Source: Thermogutta sp039793925
Lineage (GTDB): Bacteria > Planctomycetota > Planctomycetia > Pirellulales > Thermoguttaceae
Assembly (NCBI RefSeq): GCF_039793925.1
Contig: NZ_JBAMME010000258.1
Span: forward strand, 38,002-102,001
Direction: 5' to 3'
DNA length: 64,000 bases
Shown: in pieces, positions 19,124-28,888 of the stretch
Position numbering within the stretch: the stretch's first letter is position 1
How the letters are laid out: each line of letters begins with the position of its first letter
The notes under the pieces: generated by a model
What the model was told of the DNA's origin: nothing
The model's input: the letters and a program-made list of their open reading frames with translations, nothing else
Database searches by the model: none
Program-made: the position numbers and the translations under genes

Positions 19124-19199
19124 CCATCGGAGCGTCGAAAAGCCTACCTGCGCGGGCAAAAGATCGATCGAAACAACGCGGCTGACAAGGAGCCCGACT

Positions 19200-21374
19200 A
19201 TGGAACGGCTGCGCTTGGTGTCCATTTTGTGCCGAGTACTTGTTTTGGCAGGCTGGTTGGTGCTTTCCAGTGGCGCGGGGGCAGAAGAGAAAAATCACCG
19301 ACAAACGATCTCTCTGGATGGCATTTGGGAACTCGCCGAGGGACGAATGGACACCGTGCCCAATGATTTTCGCGCCCGAGTGCCTGTTCCCGGCCTGGTC
19401 GATTTGGCGGAGCCTCAATTCCAGGAGGTTGGTACAGAGGAAAGTTGGCGGTATCGCGAAGCGTTCTGGTATCGCCGGAACTTTCGTCTGGAGGGCGAGG
19501 TTCCACCTCTTGTCCGCTTGAAGATCAACAAAGCGTGTTACGGAATGCGGGTGTATCTGAACGGCGAGTTGGTCGGAGAGCATCTGCCGAGTTTCACTCC
19601 GGCTGTGTTTGACGTGACTTCGTTTATCAAAGGTGGAACAGAAGAGAACGTACTGGTCATCCGGGTGGGTGCTCATCGCCGTGCCTTACCGCCCGGCATT
19701 CCGGATGGTTGGGATTTTGAAAAGGTCCGTTATATTCCGGGGATTTACGATTCTGTTCAGCTTATCCTTTCCGGAAAACCGGAAATTCTGTACGTCCAGG
19801 CGGTGCCCGACCTCCGCCACGAGTGCGTGCGGCTGTATGTTACCCTTGGCCCGGAGAAGGAGGCCATGGACACCGTTGTTGAGTGCACGATCCGCGAAGC
19901 ACGATCGGGTCATGTGGTGGCAGAGCAAAAATCGCCCATCGTTCACCTGACGCCCGGTGAAAAGAAGGAAGTTGAATTGTCGGTTTCCATCCCTGAGTGT
20001 CATCTTTGGACTCCCGAGGATCCTTTCCTCTACGAAGCGGTCGTTTCTACCTCCGGTGATACCACCCGTTTTCGGTTCGGTATGCGGGAGTTTCGGTTTG
20101 ATCCCCAGACGAAAATGGCCGTGCTTAACGGCCGGATTTACCCGCTGAGAGGAACGAATGTGTGTATCTATCGGTTTTTCGAAGATCCCGCAAGAGGCGA
20201 TCTACCGTGGAAGGAAGACTGGGTGCGGCGATTACACCAAACGTTTCGCATGATGCATTGGAATTCTGCCCGGTATTGCATCGGCTTTCCGCCCGAAAAA
20301 TGGTATGACATCGCCGATGAAGTCGGGTTGCTTATTCAGGACGAATTCCCAATTTGGTATCTGAGTCAGTGGCCGAAAGAACTGGGGAGGGAGGAGCTTG
20401 CCCGAGAGTACGCAGCATGGATGCGCGAACGATGGAATCATCCCTCTGTGGTCATTTGGGATGCCCAGAATGAAACGCGGACCGAAGAGACGGGCGCAGC
20501 CATCCGCGCGGTACGGCATTTGGACCGGTCAGGAAGGCCCTGGGACAACGGTTGGGCGGCCCCTCAAGATCCGCTCGACGTGTTCGAATCGCACCCCTAC
20601 CCGTTTTTTAGCCCAAAAGGTAAGAATCAACCCTCGAAATTTCGTCTCAGTCAATTGGCCGGCAAACCAAAACGGCCGGACGTAGAAGGTGGCCTGGGGG
20701 GAAATCCGCTACTGAATTCGGGTGATAATCCCGTCATTATCAACGAGTATGGCTGGCTGTGGCTCAATCGGGACGGGACTCCCACGACGCTTTCTCGAGC
20801 AAACTATGAAGCGTTGTTGGGTCCCGATGCTTCGGCCGAGGAACGCCGGAAGTTTTATGCCTACACGATTGCCGCCATGACGGAGTTCTGGCGCGCCGGT
20901 CGGCAAGTCGCGGGAGTCATGCACTTTTGTGGGTTGGGCTATTCTCGCCCGGATGGCGAAACGAGCGATAACTTCGTTGACCTGCACAATCTGATTTTGG
21001 AGCCGCACTTTGTCCGTCGTGTTGGGGATGCATTTTCACCGGTAATCGCTATTCTCGACTTCTGGAATGAAGAGGTGGCTGCCGGAGCTAGCATTGAGGT
21101 GCCAGTCGTACTTCTCAATGACCGGTGGCAGAATTGGTCGGGAACGGTTCGTCTGGCTCTTGTACCCGAAAATGGTTTTCAGGATGGAGCCGAAAAACTA
21201 GCTCCCGTGGTGGCGGAGCGATCCTGCCGACTGGAGCCCGTGGATCGCCAGACTTTCACCGTGCCCGTTCGGTTACCTTCACAACCGGGGATATTTTACA
21301 TAGTGGCGGAACTCACCGATGATGACGGACGCCCCGTACGGAGCATCCGACGAATCGAGATTCGCTCACCTTAA
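19200..21374 (+). CDS. Exported GH2-family glycosidase
   Basis: 724 residues with a signal peptide at about 1-28. An N-terminal sugar-binding jelly roll (WYRRNF, YGMRVYLNGELVGEH) and an immunoglobulin-like domain precede a TIM barrel. The proposed acid/base is E425 in WDAQNET and the nucleophile E516 in INEYGW, matching clan GH-A spacing. A C-terminal beta domain follows. Specificity (beta-galactosidase, glucuronidase, mannosidase or other) cannot be set from sequence alone. The ATG at 19200 is preceded by AAGGAG seven bases upstream; a longer frame from 19092 would include the promoter. It is divergent from rhaA, so it may act on the same glycan. Confidence 0.87.
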   Translation: MERLRLVSILCRVLVLAGWLVLSSGAGAEEKNHRQTISLDGIWELAEGRMDTVPNDFRARVPVPGLVDLAEPQFQEVGTEESWRYREAFWYRRNFRLEGEVPPLVRLKINKACYGMRVYLNGELVGEHLPSFTPAVFDVTSFIKGGTEENVLVIRVGAHRRALPPGIPDGWDFEKVRYIPGIYDSVQLILSGKPEILYVQAVPDLRHECVRLYVTLGPEKEAMDTVVECTIREARSGHVVAEQKSPIVHLTPGEKKEVELSVSIPECHLWTPEDPFLYEAVVSTSGDTTRFRFGMREFRFDPQTKMAVLNGRIYPLRGTNVCIYRFFEDPARGDLPWKEDWVRRLHQTFRMMHWNSARYCIGFPPEKWYDIADEVGLLIQDEFPIWYLSQWPKELGREELAREYAAWMRERWNHPSVVIWDAQNETRTEETGAAIRAVRHLDRSGRPWDNGWAAPQDPLDVFESHPYPFFSPKGKNQPSKFRLSQLAGKPKRPDVEGGLGGNPLLNSGDNPVIINEYGWLWLNRDGTPTTLSRANYEALLGPDASAEERRKFYAYTIAAMTEFWRAGRQVAGVMHFCGLGYSRPDGETSDNFVDLHNLILEPHFVRRVGDAFSPVIAILDFWNEEVAAGASIEVPVVLLNDRWQNWSGTVRLALVPENGFQDGAEKLAPVVAERSCRLEPVDRQTFTVPVRLPSQPGIFYIVAELTDDDGRPVRSIRRIEIRSP

Positions 21375-22190
21375 GGTATCTCGCACGAGAAGGACGGCAG
21401 CGTTGGCCTCGCGAAGCGTTTCGGCGAAGGTGTGACTTAAGAAACCGAGCAAAGGCGCGAAGCCGGTGGCCGAAAAACCGAGGTGATTGCTTTGGCCAAG
21501 CGGTGGAAAGCGGTTCGATTTCAGCTGGGAAGCGCCCCGGGGCAGTGTTTTGCGGATCCGTAGCGTTCCTTCCATGGAGAGGTCATCGATCCGCGAAAAA
21601 CGCGAACCTTGCGGGTTTTGGATAGCCCTCTCCGATCGCTGTCAGGGTGACAATCATCGGGTACAACAACCGGATCTTTTCGGAGGGACCCGCGTTTCAC
21701 GTCTAGTCTTCAACCTCTTCCAAGCGAAAATACCGGACCGCTTTGGAAAACGTGTTAGAGCCTGGAAGGTGCTCCATTATGGGGACAGGAGAGGAGCTCC
21801 CCGCCAGTGGGCTGTTGGTGCATTGGCTGATTTGAAGCGCGAACACGTCTCCCCTACCCTCCTCCTGCCATTCTTTAGCCGCGGAACCGGCAGAAAAAAT
21901 GCTTACAAAAACAGTGAGTTCTCAGTATTGCTATCCTGTTTTCGGTGCGAAAAAGGGAGCCGCAAAGTAAAAGTGGCAGGTAAGTTCGCGAAGGCTCGCG
22001 ATCAGGGGTGCGTCGTCTGCTACCGAGTGCCCGCGGCTCGGACGATCCTGAAAAGGCAGGACTGTTGGAATCGGTACTGTGCGAGAACTGAAGCTGACCT
22101 TGAGGAAAGCTCGAAACATAGCGGTTTGGAACGGAATGCAGCCATGAGTGTGGAAAGCCAGTTCCTAAGATGATTGCTAAGGATGCCCCA
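21375..22190. other. Noncoding stretch
   Basis: About 815 bases between the GH2 gene and the GT2 gene, which converge. An open frame of 228 codons exists on the plus strand, but its translation resembles no family I know and has no good start signal. I see no clear terminator. Confidence 0.4.
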
Positions 22191-22817
22191 TCAGCGAGGC
22201 GAGTGGTGGCGTTCAATATGGTACCAGCAAGCCAGTCGATCGGGCGGGACTCCAAAGTAATAGCCGGCCACCACGAGCTGGTTGATCCAGGTGGTCCGCC
22301 AGGGTCCAATTGCCTCCCAGCGACGGGCCGATGTGGTGAGGGTGGACGGAATGATGGCGATCCGGCCTCGCCGCTGCAAACGGCGGACCATCACGAAGTC
22401 TTCCATGATTGGCAGATCGGGAAATCCTCCTGTGGCGTCGAAAGTTTCGGAGTTTAGGAACAGGCCCTGGTCGCCGTAGGGCATTCGCAGCAATCGCGCA
22501 CGAAGGTTCGCTCCCCATTCAATCAACCGCAAAGTCCTCCCAGGGCCGTCGATACGGAGCCGAAAGGCTCCCGCGATCATCAGCGGTTGTTCAATCACCC
22601 GCCGAACATCTTTGTCAAAATTCTGGGGCAATCGACTGTCGGCGTGGAGGAACAAAAGGATATCGCCGCTCGCAGCTTTCGCCCCGGCGTTCATTTGGCG
22701 GGCCCACCCAGGAGATGAACGGAGGACACAGCACTCCGTCTGTTTCGCGATCTCCACAGTACCATCTGTGCTTCCGCCATCGACTACAATGGTCTCGACG
22801 TTCCTTGCACCTTTCAA
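22191..22817 (-). CDS. GT2 glycosyltransferase (TIGR04283-like), 5' end frameshifted off
   Basis: Reads as 208 residues from a TTG. It contains VETIVVDGGSTDGTVEIA, a GARQMNAGA-like segment, the LLFLHADSRLP metal-binding motif and PIMEDFVMVRRL, matching the TIGR04283-type GT2 family. The first strand of the GT-A fold (SVIVPTLNE) is missing here but present at the end of the upstream frame. Adding one C near 22825-22827 (TACCTGG instead of TACTGG) joins the two into a single reading frame giving IYLASLKGARN. So this is the second half of a DUF2064-GT2 fusion carrying a single-base deletion. Families of this type are often named arsenosugar biosynthesis glycosyltransferases. Confidence 0.8.
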   Translation of the reverse strand: MKGARNVETIVVDGGSTDGTVEIAKQTECCVLRSSPGWARQMNAGAKAASGDILLFLHADSRLPQNFDKDVRRVIEQPLMIAGAFRLRIDGPGRTLRLIEWGANLRARLLRMPYGDQGLFLNSETFDATGGFPDLPIMEDFVMVRRLQRRGRIAIIPSTLTTSARRWEAIGPWRTTWINQLVVAGYYFGVPPDRLACWYHIERHHSPR

Positions 22818-23515
22818 GCTTGCCAGTAAATGGGGAGGTCTGCCGACTCATTTAACGTTGGGACAATCACGGAGATTGGCGGGGTGGCATTGGTTTGGCT
22901 GGAGGCTCGAACTCGATACCATATGGCCAGGTCCTCCGGCCTGTCCACGTCGGAGAGCGTCTTGAGCTGGTACACTTTCAGGGAAAGCTGCCTGGCCTCG
23001 CGCAGCGTCTCTGTGAGAACCGCTTCGGTCCCCCAGGAAATCTCCGTGAAGAGTTGGGACACCTGAAATCTCAGGCCAATCGAATAATATCCGCCGTCGG
23101 CGGCCGGCCTGAGTACAATGTCGTGCTCCGCGAGGCTGTCGAAGGCTTCGCGAACCAGTTGGGGTGTCATTTCTGGACAGTCGATTCCAACGATGATGAC
23201 TCGCTGCGCACCCCCGGAGAATGCCTCGGCAAAGGCACGATCCAGGCGCCGGCCGAGGTCACCCTCTCCCTGGCGACGATACGGGAAACTATTTCCGAAG
23301 ATAGCGGCCATGCGCTCCGAGGTGCCTCCCTCGAATCGGACCGCCGTTGCTACAGGAAAATTTCTAGCCAATTCCCGAACGCAGGCAAGAGTGTGACATG
23401 TTAACTCGCGATGCAGCCGGGCGGCCCCTTCGGCACCTAACGCTGGGATAAGCCGGGTCTTTGCCTTGTAAGGCTCGGGGAATCGCGTGAAGATGATCAG
23501 GCGTCGTGAGATCAT
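22814..23515 (-). CDS. DUF2064 (TIGR04282-like) glycosyltransferase, N-terminal part of a frameshifted fusion
   Basis: About 233 residues from the ATG at 23515. It contains FTRFPEPYKAKTRLIPALG, ELTCHTL, QGEGDLGRRLDRAF, VIIVGIDCPE, LRPAADGGYYSIGL and LSDVDRPEDL, all diagnostic of DUF2064/TIGR04282. The last 30 residues (PPISVIVPTLNESADLP) belong to the start of a GT2 domain, after which the frame ends at a TGA overlapping the next frame. One missing base separates it from the downstream GT2 part. It follows the PiT gene by about 14 bases in the ArsM/radical SAM gene run. Role: probably transfer of a sugar or nucleotide group in a small-molecule pathway. Confidence 0.83.
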   Translation of the reverse strand: MISRRLIIFTRFPEPYKAKTRLIPALGAEGAARLHRELTCHTLACVRELARNFPVATAVRFEGGTSERMAAIFGNSFPYRRQGEGDLGRRLDRAFAEAFSGGAQRVIIVGIDCPEMTPQLVREAFDSLAEHDIVLRPAADGGYYSIGLRFQVSQLFTEISWGTEAVLTETLREARQLSLKVYQLKTLSDVDRPEDLAIWYRVRASSQTNATPPISVIVPTLNESADLPIYWQA

Positions 23516-23529
23516 GCGGTGCTGTGGGC

Positions 23530-24642
23530 TCAAATCGAAACGAGTATACGGTAACTTGCCGCACCCAGAAGTGCGGCTATGGGAAACGTTGTGATCCAAG
23601 ACGAAAGAATTGCGGCGATCATGCGCAGGTGAGCCTGGCGCGTGAACAAGCCGATACCGAAAAGAGCCCCACACGAGACATGCGTCGTGGAGACCGGCAT
23701 TCCGAAGCGGCTGGCCCCAAGGACGATAGCACTGGTCACAAGATTGGCGACAAAGCCCTCACCGTGGTTCATGGGAGTGATTTTCCAGCTCATCACCTCG
23801 GCGACCCGGCGAGCATTCAGGATTCCTCCAAGGGCCATCGATAAGGCGACCACCATCGTGGCAACGGTACCGTGGAAAAGCGGGGCAACGAGCAGCAGTC
23901 CAGCAATTTTCGGAGTATCGTTCAGTCCTCGTGCGAAGCTGACCGCTCCAGCAGAGAGGTAATGCAGGTTGTCGAGGACAGCCGACGCCTCGACGCCAAG
24001 GATTTGTCCGTGATAGCGACTTCGGCAGACCACCCTGTCTCCCAGGCTGATGCTGAGTTGCGCGGCCCGCTGCAAGACGGCCGCTTGCGAGGCTGCCAGT
24101 ACGACCTCGCAGGTGTGCTGGCCGACGCACAGGCAGGTGTGTTCGGTCACTTCGATACGTTGCCGCGTGTGGTGAAGCAGCGGGTAACAAAGCGCCGTCG
24201 CTGCGATCGCAAGAAAGGGACTGCCGAGCAGGGGCGCGAGGAAATAGAGGTCGAGTTTATGAGCGTGGAATGTGGCCCCAGCTGCCCATCCGGCCCCAAC
24301 CAGCGCCCCAATCAGGCTGTGCGTGGTTTAGATCGGCATTCCTGCTCTGGTGGCGAGGAGGACCGTCATCCCAGCACCGAGGGCCACCGCCCCGACGTAT
24401 CGAGGGTTGCTCACGAGGCTATCATCAACGAGTCCGTGCATGCTAAAGCTCTTCAGCAGGTGCCCTGCCAGCAACACCACGGTCAACGAACCTGCAAACG
24501 TTGTCGCCATGGCCCAAGCTAGCGCCCGACGGTAATCCGTGGTTCCGCTTCCGAACAACGTCGCCACACCCTTGAAATTGTCGTTCCCGCCGTTGGCGTA
24601 CGCGAGTCCGAGAACTACGATCACCAGGATGGCGAGCGTCAT
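23530..24642 (-). pseudogene. PiT-family inorganic phosphate transporter with in-frame TAA
   Basis: The frame from the ATG at 24642 encodes a PiT N-terminal half (LGLAYANGGNDNFKGVATLFGSGTTDY, a family signature). It stops at a TAA at 24328-24330 exactly where the motif GMPISTTHSLIGALVG needs a serine codon (TCA to TAA is one change). The same frame then continues without interruption to 23530. That part holds the second signature AGAVSFARGLNDTPKIAG and GMPVSTTHVSCGALFGIG, plus several membrane segments. As read it gives a 104-residue fragment. It starts two bases after the radical SAM stop codon, so it is in that operon. Phosphate or arsenate uptake is the family role. Confidence 0.85.
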
Positions 24643-24644
24643 CT

Positions 24645-25591
24645 CTACGTCCCTTCACTAAAGCTCGAGCCACAAGCGAAACACGAGTAGCAACGGTGGT
24701 GCTTCAGGCGGACTCGAACGCCAAGACTTTCCCGAAGCGTATCGCCTAGCTCGAAATCCTGGTCGTCGTCCACAAGTGTGCAAGCGTAAACCCTGTACCG
24801 CCCCTGCTTCTTGACAACCATGCGGCTGAAGCTACACATGAATCGTGCACGCTGTTCGGGCATTGTGTAAGTTGTCATACATTGCTCGGTGACCTCTGGG
24901 GCGGTAGCGATGGAGTTGGGGGTCAGAAAGTTCGGGAATTTCACGATCGGTATGTTCGGTGGAAGTCCCGCCTCTTTCAGAAAAGGCGCGTAGCTACCAT
25001 TAACCGCGTCAGCATCTTCATTGGGCTGCATCAACCGGGCGATGGACACGGCAAAGCCTTCCGTGTGGAGCAACCCGAGTGCACGAAGCGCCTTCCGGAA
25101 ATTCCCTTCCCCGCGCGAGGCGTCATGCTTGGCCGGGTCCGGATAATCCAGGCTGATGCGAAAAGCCAATGCGTGGAGCTTTTGTCTGAATTGAATGACC
25201 TCTTTCATGCGGTTGAGAAGAGGCTCGGTGCCGTTGGTCAGCACAAAGCATGGGCGGTAGTCCAGAGCGTAGTCCAGGATCTTCAGGAACCATGGGTTTA
25301 CAAAAGGTTCACCTCCTGTGAAAGAGAACTTTTTGACGCGTAACGCAACAGCTTCAGCGATAAACGGTTTCACATCCTCAAGGGTGATAAACTCAATGCG
25401 TCGATCACGGGGCTTGGATCCTTCGAGACAGAATGGGCAGGAAAGGTTGCAGTTCGCTCCCGTGTGGAACCACAACTCTGCCAACCCGTTGGATTCGATA
25501 TACCCGCGAGGTTCACCCCGGGTAGTGAAGAGCCAAGTCGGATCGTCGCTTTTCTCACGTAGAGTAACTCGCTTTCAGCAACATCGGCCAT
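24645..25591 (-). CDS. Radical SAM protein, frameshifted near its start
   Basis: The CX3CX2C cluster motif (CNLSCPFC) is followed by FSFTGGEPFVNP, a FVLTNGTEP strand and RISLDYPD, all typical of radical SAM barrels. A C-terminal CYSCFACGSS cluster may bind an auxiliary Fe-S centre. The unshifted reading starts only at a TTG at 25484. However, sequence upstream in that frame (DDPTWLFTTRGEPRGY) belongs to the protein. The natural start MADVAESELLY at 25591 lies in another frame, and restoring one C near 25558 joins them. The start overlaps the end of arsM by 17 bases, indicating translational coupling. It is unlike classical ArsS but sits where ArsS would be expected. Substrate unknown; an organoarsenical is plausible. 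Confidence 0.8.
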
Positions 25592-26750
25592 CTGTACAGG
25601 TATGAGAGACCTCGGTGGTGACATGATACTCGTATCCTTTCGTTTCTCGTGGGTGGCGATGTCGAGGACGGCTGCAATCGAACGGCTGGGCTTCGCTGCC
25701 CACTGGTTCGCGCGGTTCGATGAATTCAAAATGCTCGCCATAGGGTTCTTTACGCAGTATCTGAAAAGTCTTGTCGCAGACGGCCATCCGTTCACCGCGG
25801 TAATAAACATGGCCGTTGTCATCCTCGACTTTCTTAAATGGTCCGCGGTAAATTACCGCTTGGTTCCGCTCCCAACATGGTTCTTCCTTCCCCTTGTAAG
25901 CGACAACGGTCGCTGAACGGAACTCGATGCCTTCGATGGTTCGCCATGGTTCAGCCTGCCGAGCCGCGATGTGAATGCCATAGAACCCGGCTTCCTCGAA
26001 AGCCTTCAGGAACTGGTCTTCCCGGAAGGCTCCGGAAATGCAGCCGGACCAAAGCTCGGGATCATTCTGGAGATGCTCCGGCACGTCCTCATCGGAAACA
26101 ATATCGCTGATAGCAGCCCGGCCACCGGGCCCAAGGACGCGAAAAACCTCAGCGAAGAGCTTTCGCCGGTCTTCAAGCCGGACCAAATTCAGCACACAGT
26201 TGGAAACCACGCAATCGACCGATTTGTCCGCGATCACGGGCTGCTCGCGCCGCAAACGATCTTCGATTTGCCCGAGCATCAACCAGTTTTCGGGGTTGCT
26301 GATACAGAGCCCGCGGGTCTGGTCCGTCAGCAGTTCCAGGTCGAGCGCTAGATCCTGGATCATTCCATACCGAAACTCCACATTCGCGTATCCGATTCGC
26401 GAAGCTACCATACTGCGGTAGCGTCGGGCCAGGTCGATCATCTCTCGGTTGCAGTCCACTCCGATGACCCTTCCCTTGGGTCCGACCACTTGGGCGAGAA
26501 TGTAGCACACTTTGCCACTTCCTGAGCCGAGATCGACCACTGTTTCAACCGCCCGCACATAGGGTGTCGGATCGCCGCAACCATAGTCTTTTTCCAAAAT
26601 CTCTTTTGGAATCACCTCGAGCAATTCACGTGGATAGGAGTGGGGACAACATAGTGCCGACTCTTTCACAGTGGCTGCTGAGGCGTACCGGCTGAGCACT
26701 GCTGCTTCGGTACTTTCACCATTCAAACTTGTTGTGTTCACAGTTTTCAT
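25575..26750 (-). CDS. arsM: Arsenite S-adenosylmethionine methyltransferase
   Basis: 391 residues. The SAM-binding motif VVDLGSGSGKV is at about 72-81. The three cysteines that ArsM uses to bind trivalent arsenic are present: the CC pair at 34-35, C185 in VSNCVLNL and C237 in WSGCISGAF. ISDIVSDEDVPEHL is also typical. A C-terminal extension of about 120 residues ends in a cysteine-rich tail (CTDGRCC) that may bind arsenic or metal. It methylates As(III) to mono- and dimethyl species in the cytoplasm. It is followed by an overlapping radical SAM gene, a PiT transporter and glycosyltransferases. The ATG at 26750 has GGAGAG six bases upstream. Confidence 0.9.
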   Translation of the reverse strand: MKTVNTTSLNGESTEAAVLSRYASAATVKESALCCPHSYPRELLEVIPKEILEKDYGCGDPTPYVRAVETVVDLGSGSGKVCYILAQVVGPKGRVIGVDCNREMIDLARRYRSMVASRIGYANVEFRYGMIQDLALDLELLTDQTRGLCISNPENWLMLGQIEDRLRREQPVIADKSVDCVVSNCVLNLVRLEDRRKLFAEVFRVLGPGGRAAISDIVSDEDVPEHLQNDPELWSGCISGAFREDQFLKAFEEAGFYGIHIAARQAEPWRTIEGIEFRSATVVAYKGKEEPCWERNQAVIYRGPFKKVEDDNGHVYYRGERMAVCDKTFQILRKEPYGEHFEFIEPREPVGSEAQPFDCSRPRHRHPRETKGYEYHVTTEVSHTCTDGRCC

Positions 26751-27337
26751 GCTTTTCTCTCCAATAGAGTCCACCCTAACGCCAGAAGATTAAGTGGCCA
26801 AATAGGGCCGCAAGAGCAGCGAGTGGCACCAGTGCCCTCCGGCCAGAGAAACCACAATTGAGGTTGCAAATGTGTTTTACATGGACAGGAGCGGGGACAG
26901 ATCAAGCTTCTGTGAATCGAACGCCTCGTGGTGCGATATCGAACCGTCGGCCATCACCTTGCGATGCAGTAGGCAATGTCATGCGGCATCGAGTGCCAGA
27001 GTGGAACAAAATTTCCTTTGGTAATTTACGGGAACGATCAGGACCTTGCGCGCGTATCGAGGTGGTCCGAACGCATGGCCGATGGTCGCCGAAGCCAGCA
27101 CGCTGGCTCTGGCCCCAGCGGTAGGCCCGAGCGCGCCGTGTCGTGCGTGAAATACTCCCGGGCCATGCTGGCAGCGTTTTAAGCTTTCCAAAGGGTGCTC
27201 TACTGGCGCGATGGGGTCCGGTCCCCGCTTGCCCGAGCAGCGCTAACCAAGTCGGGATTTTACTGGTCGTCGTAGTTCGTTCATTCATGTTGTAACACGT
27301 CAACTATCATGTAATTGGGAAAGCAAGGCGATTGTCC
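26751..27337. other. Gap between the flavoprotein and arsM genes
   Basis: About 590 bases, both flanking genes on the minus strand. I find no family-like coding sequence and no clear ArsR-type operator. It may hold a separate promoter for arsM. Confidence 0.35.
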
Positions 27338-28888
27338 TCAGCGGGTCCACGCAAACCATTTCTGGAACAACCACCTGACAAAAGGTGTCAGGCGAGACCG
27401 ATTATAGTTATCGCAAACTTTGCGGATGGCCTCTGCCCGCGTGGGATAGGGGTGGATGGTATCCGCAATCTTTTTCAGTCCGAGTCCGTGCGCCATGGCC
27501 AGTGCGACCTCGCAAATCAGCTCCCCTGCATTGGTCCCCACAATTGTCGCACCGACAATGTGATCGCTTCCTTTCTTCGTGTGAATGCGTACAAATCCCT
27601 CGGTTTCGCCTTCAAGCACAGCAGGGTCCACGTTGCTGAACTCCTGGACATAGGTGTCAATGGAAATGCCCCGTAACTCGGCCTCCTTGGGGTAGAGTCC
27701 CACGTGGGCAATTTCCGGCGAAGTATAGGTGCACCACGGGACGACCAGCGCGCTGAATCGAGCCCGCCCTTTGAAAAGGGCGTTGGGAATCACAATTCGG
27801 GCCATGAAGTCGGCAGCGTGTGTGAGTTTATATTGGGAGCATACGTCCCCTACCGCAAAGACCCGCGGGTTCGTTGTGCGGAGATGGTCGTCGACATGAA
27901 CGCCTGCTTTGAGATCGTAAGCGATGTCCGCTGATTCGAGATTGAGCTTCTCCACGTTGGGTACACGGCCCACGGCTACCAAAAGCTTGTCAACCAGCTC
28001 TTCGTGAATTGCTCCGTGAGACTCGACGTGCAAAAGTACTTCGTCGCCATGCTCACGTACTTCCGTGCTCCGTGCACAGCAGAGAAGTCGGACGCCGTCC
28101 CGCAAAAGCGATCGCTTCACAATCTCCGCAGCGTCCGGTTCCTCTCGTGGGAGGATGCCGTGAGCAGATTCGACGAGAATCACTTCCGAGCCGAATCTGG
28201 CAAAGGTCTGGGCAAGTTCGCATCCGATTGGTCCCGCGCCAATGATCCCGATCCGTTTGGGAAGCTCGGTGAGTGAAAAAACGGATTCGTTGGTCAAGTA
28301 CTGAACCTGGGAGAGGCCCGGGATGGGTGGGACCGCCGCACGTGTTCCAGTGGCTATAAGCGTCTTGCTGAAGCGGAGTGTTCGGCCCGCCACGGTGATC
28401 GTGTCGGGACCCGTAAAATGCCCTTCACCAAAGAAGACGTCGACGCCCAAATCGCGGAATCGGGCCGCCGAATCGTGCCGACTTATGCCGCCACGTAACC
28501 GGCGCATCCGCTCCATCGCGGCAGAAAAGTCCACCTGCCACCCCTCTGGCACGCGAACTCCGAACTCGCCCGCGCCTCGAACGGCAGCAGTTACCCGAGC
28601 AGCGCTGATGATCGCTTTCGAAGGCACACATCCATAGTTGAGACAGTCGCCCCCTAAGAGATGACGCTCCACCAGAGCCACCCGGGCTCCCAGCCCAGCC
28701 GCGCCAGCGGCGGCCACCAAACCGGCCGTACCCGCACCGAGAACGACCAGATTGTATCGTGAGGCAGGATCAGGACTAATCCAGTCTGCAGGCCGAACGA
28801 TTTTTACGAGCGTCTGGTTATGCACGTCGTCCGGGAAGAGTTTTTGCATCACTTCTTGGGACCTCGATAGCTCCGAAAGCACGCTCAT
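27338..28888 (-). CDS. Mercuric-reductase-like pyridine nucleotide-disulfide oxidoreductase
   Basis: 516 residues from the ATG at 28888, which has GGAG nine bases upstream; an earlier ATG at 28915 is possible. FAD motif VVLGAGTAGLVAAAGAA, redox-active disulfide GGDCLNYGCVPSK, NAD(P)H-binding IGIIGAGPIGCELAQ, and VFAVGDVCS near the FAD ribityl site are all present. The C-terminal dimer domain has HPYPTRAEA in place of the usual His-Pro-Thr motif. The N-terminal HMA domain and C-terminal vicinal cysteines of true MerA are absent, so mercury reduction is doubtful. Homologues are commonly linked or fused to VTT/TVP38 membrane proteins, and here a VTT gene lies directly upstream. Confidence 0.85.
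   Translation of the reverse strand: MSVLSELSRSQEVMQKLFPDDVHNQTLVKIVRPADWISPDPASRYNLVVLGAGTAGLVAAAGAAGLGARVALVERHLLGGDCLNYGCVPSKAIISAARVTAAVRGAGEFGVRVPEGWQVDFSAAMERMRRLRGGISRHDSAARFRDLGVDVFFGEGHFTGPDTITVAGRTLRFSKTLIATGTRAAVPPIPGLSQVQYLTNESVFSLTELPKRIGIIGAGPIGCELAQTFARFGSEVILVESAHGILPREEPDAAEIVKRSLLRDGVRLLCCARSTEVREHGDEVLLHVESHGAIHEELVDKLLVAVGRVPNVEKLNLESADIAYDLKAGVHVDDHLRTTNPRVFAVGDVCSQYKLTHAADFMARIVIPNALFKGRARFSALVVPWCTYTSPEIAHVGLYPKEAELRGISIDTYVQEFSNVDPAVLEGETEGFVRIHTKKGSDHIVGATIVGTNAGELICEVALAMAHGLGLKKIADTIHPYPTRAEAIRKVCDNYNRSRLTPFVRWLFQKWFAWTR

Noticed and set aside
20580..20600. tRNA-like TTCGAATC strings (also near 31070 and 41403)
   Set aside because: They lie inside protein genes and lack a cloverleaf; no tRNA was found in the window.
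21487..22173. A 228-codon plus-strand open frame as a gene
   Set aside because: No family resemblance, no ribosome binding site, composition like noncoding sequence.
24645..26750. Selenoprotein in the ArsM/radical SAM pair
   Set aside because: The in-frame interruptions are TAA, TAG or frameshifts, not TGA, and cysteines occupy the expected active positions. No SECIS-like element was seen.
27338..28888. True mercuric reductase merA
   Set aside because: No HMA domain and no C-terminal cysteine pair; only the general flavoprotein disulfide reductase core is present.
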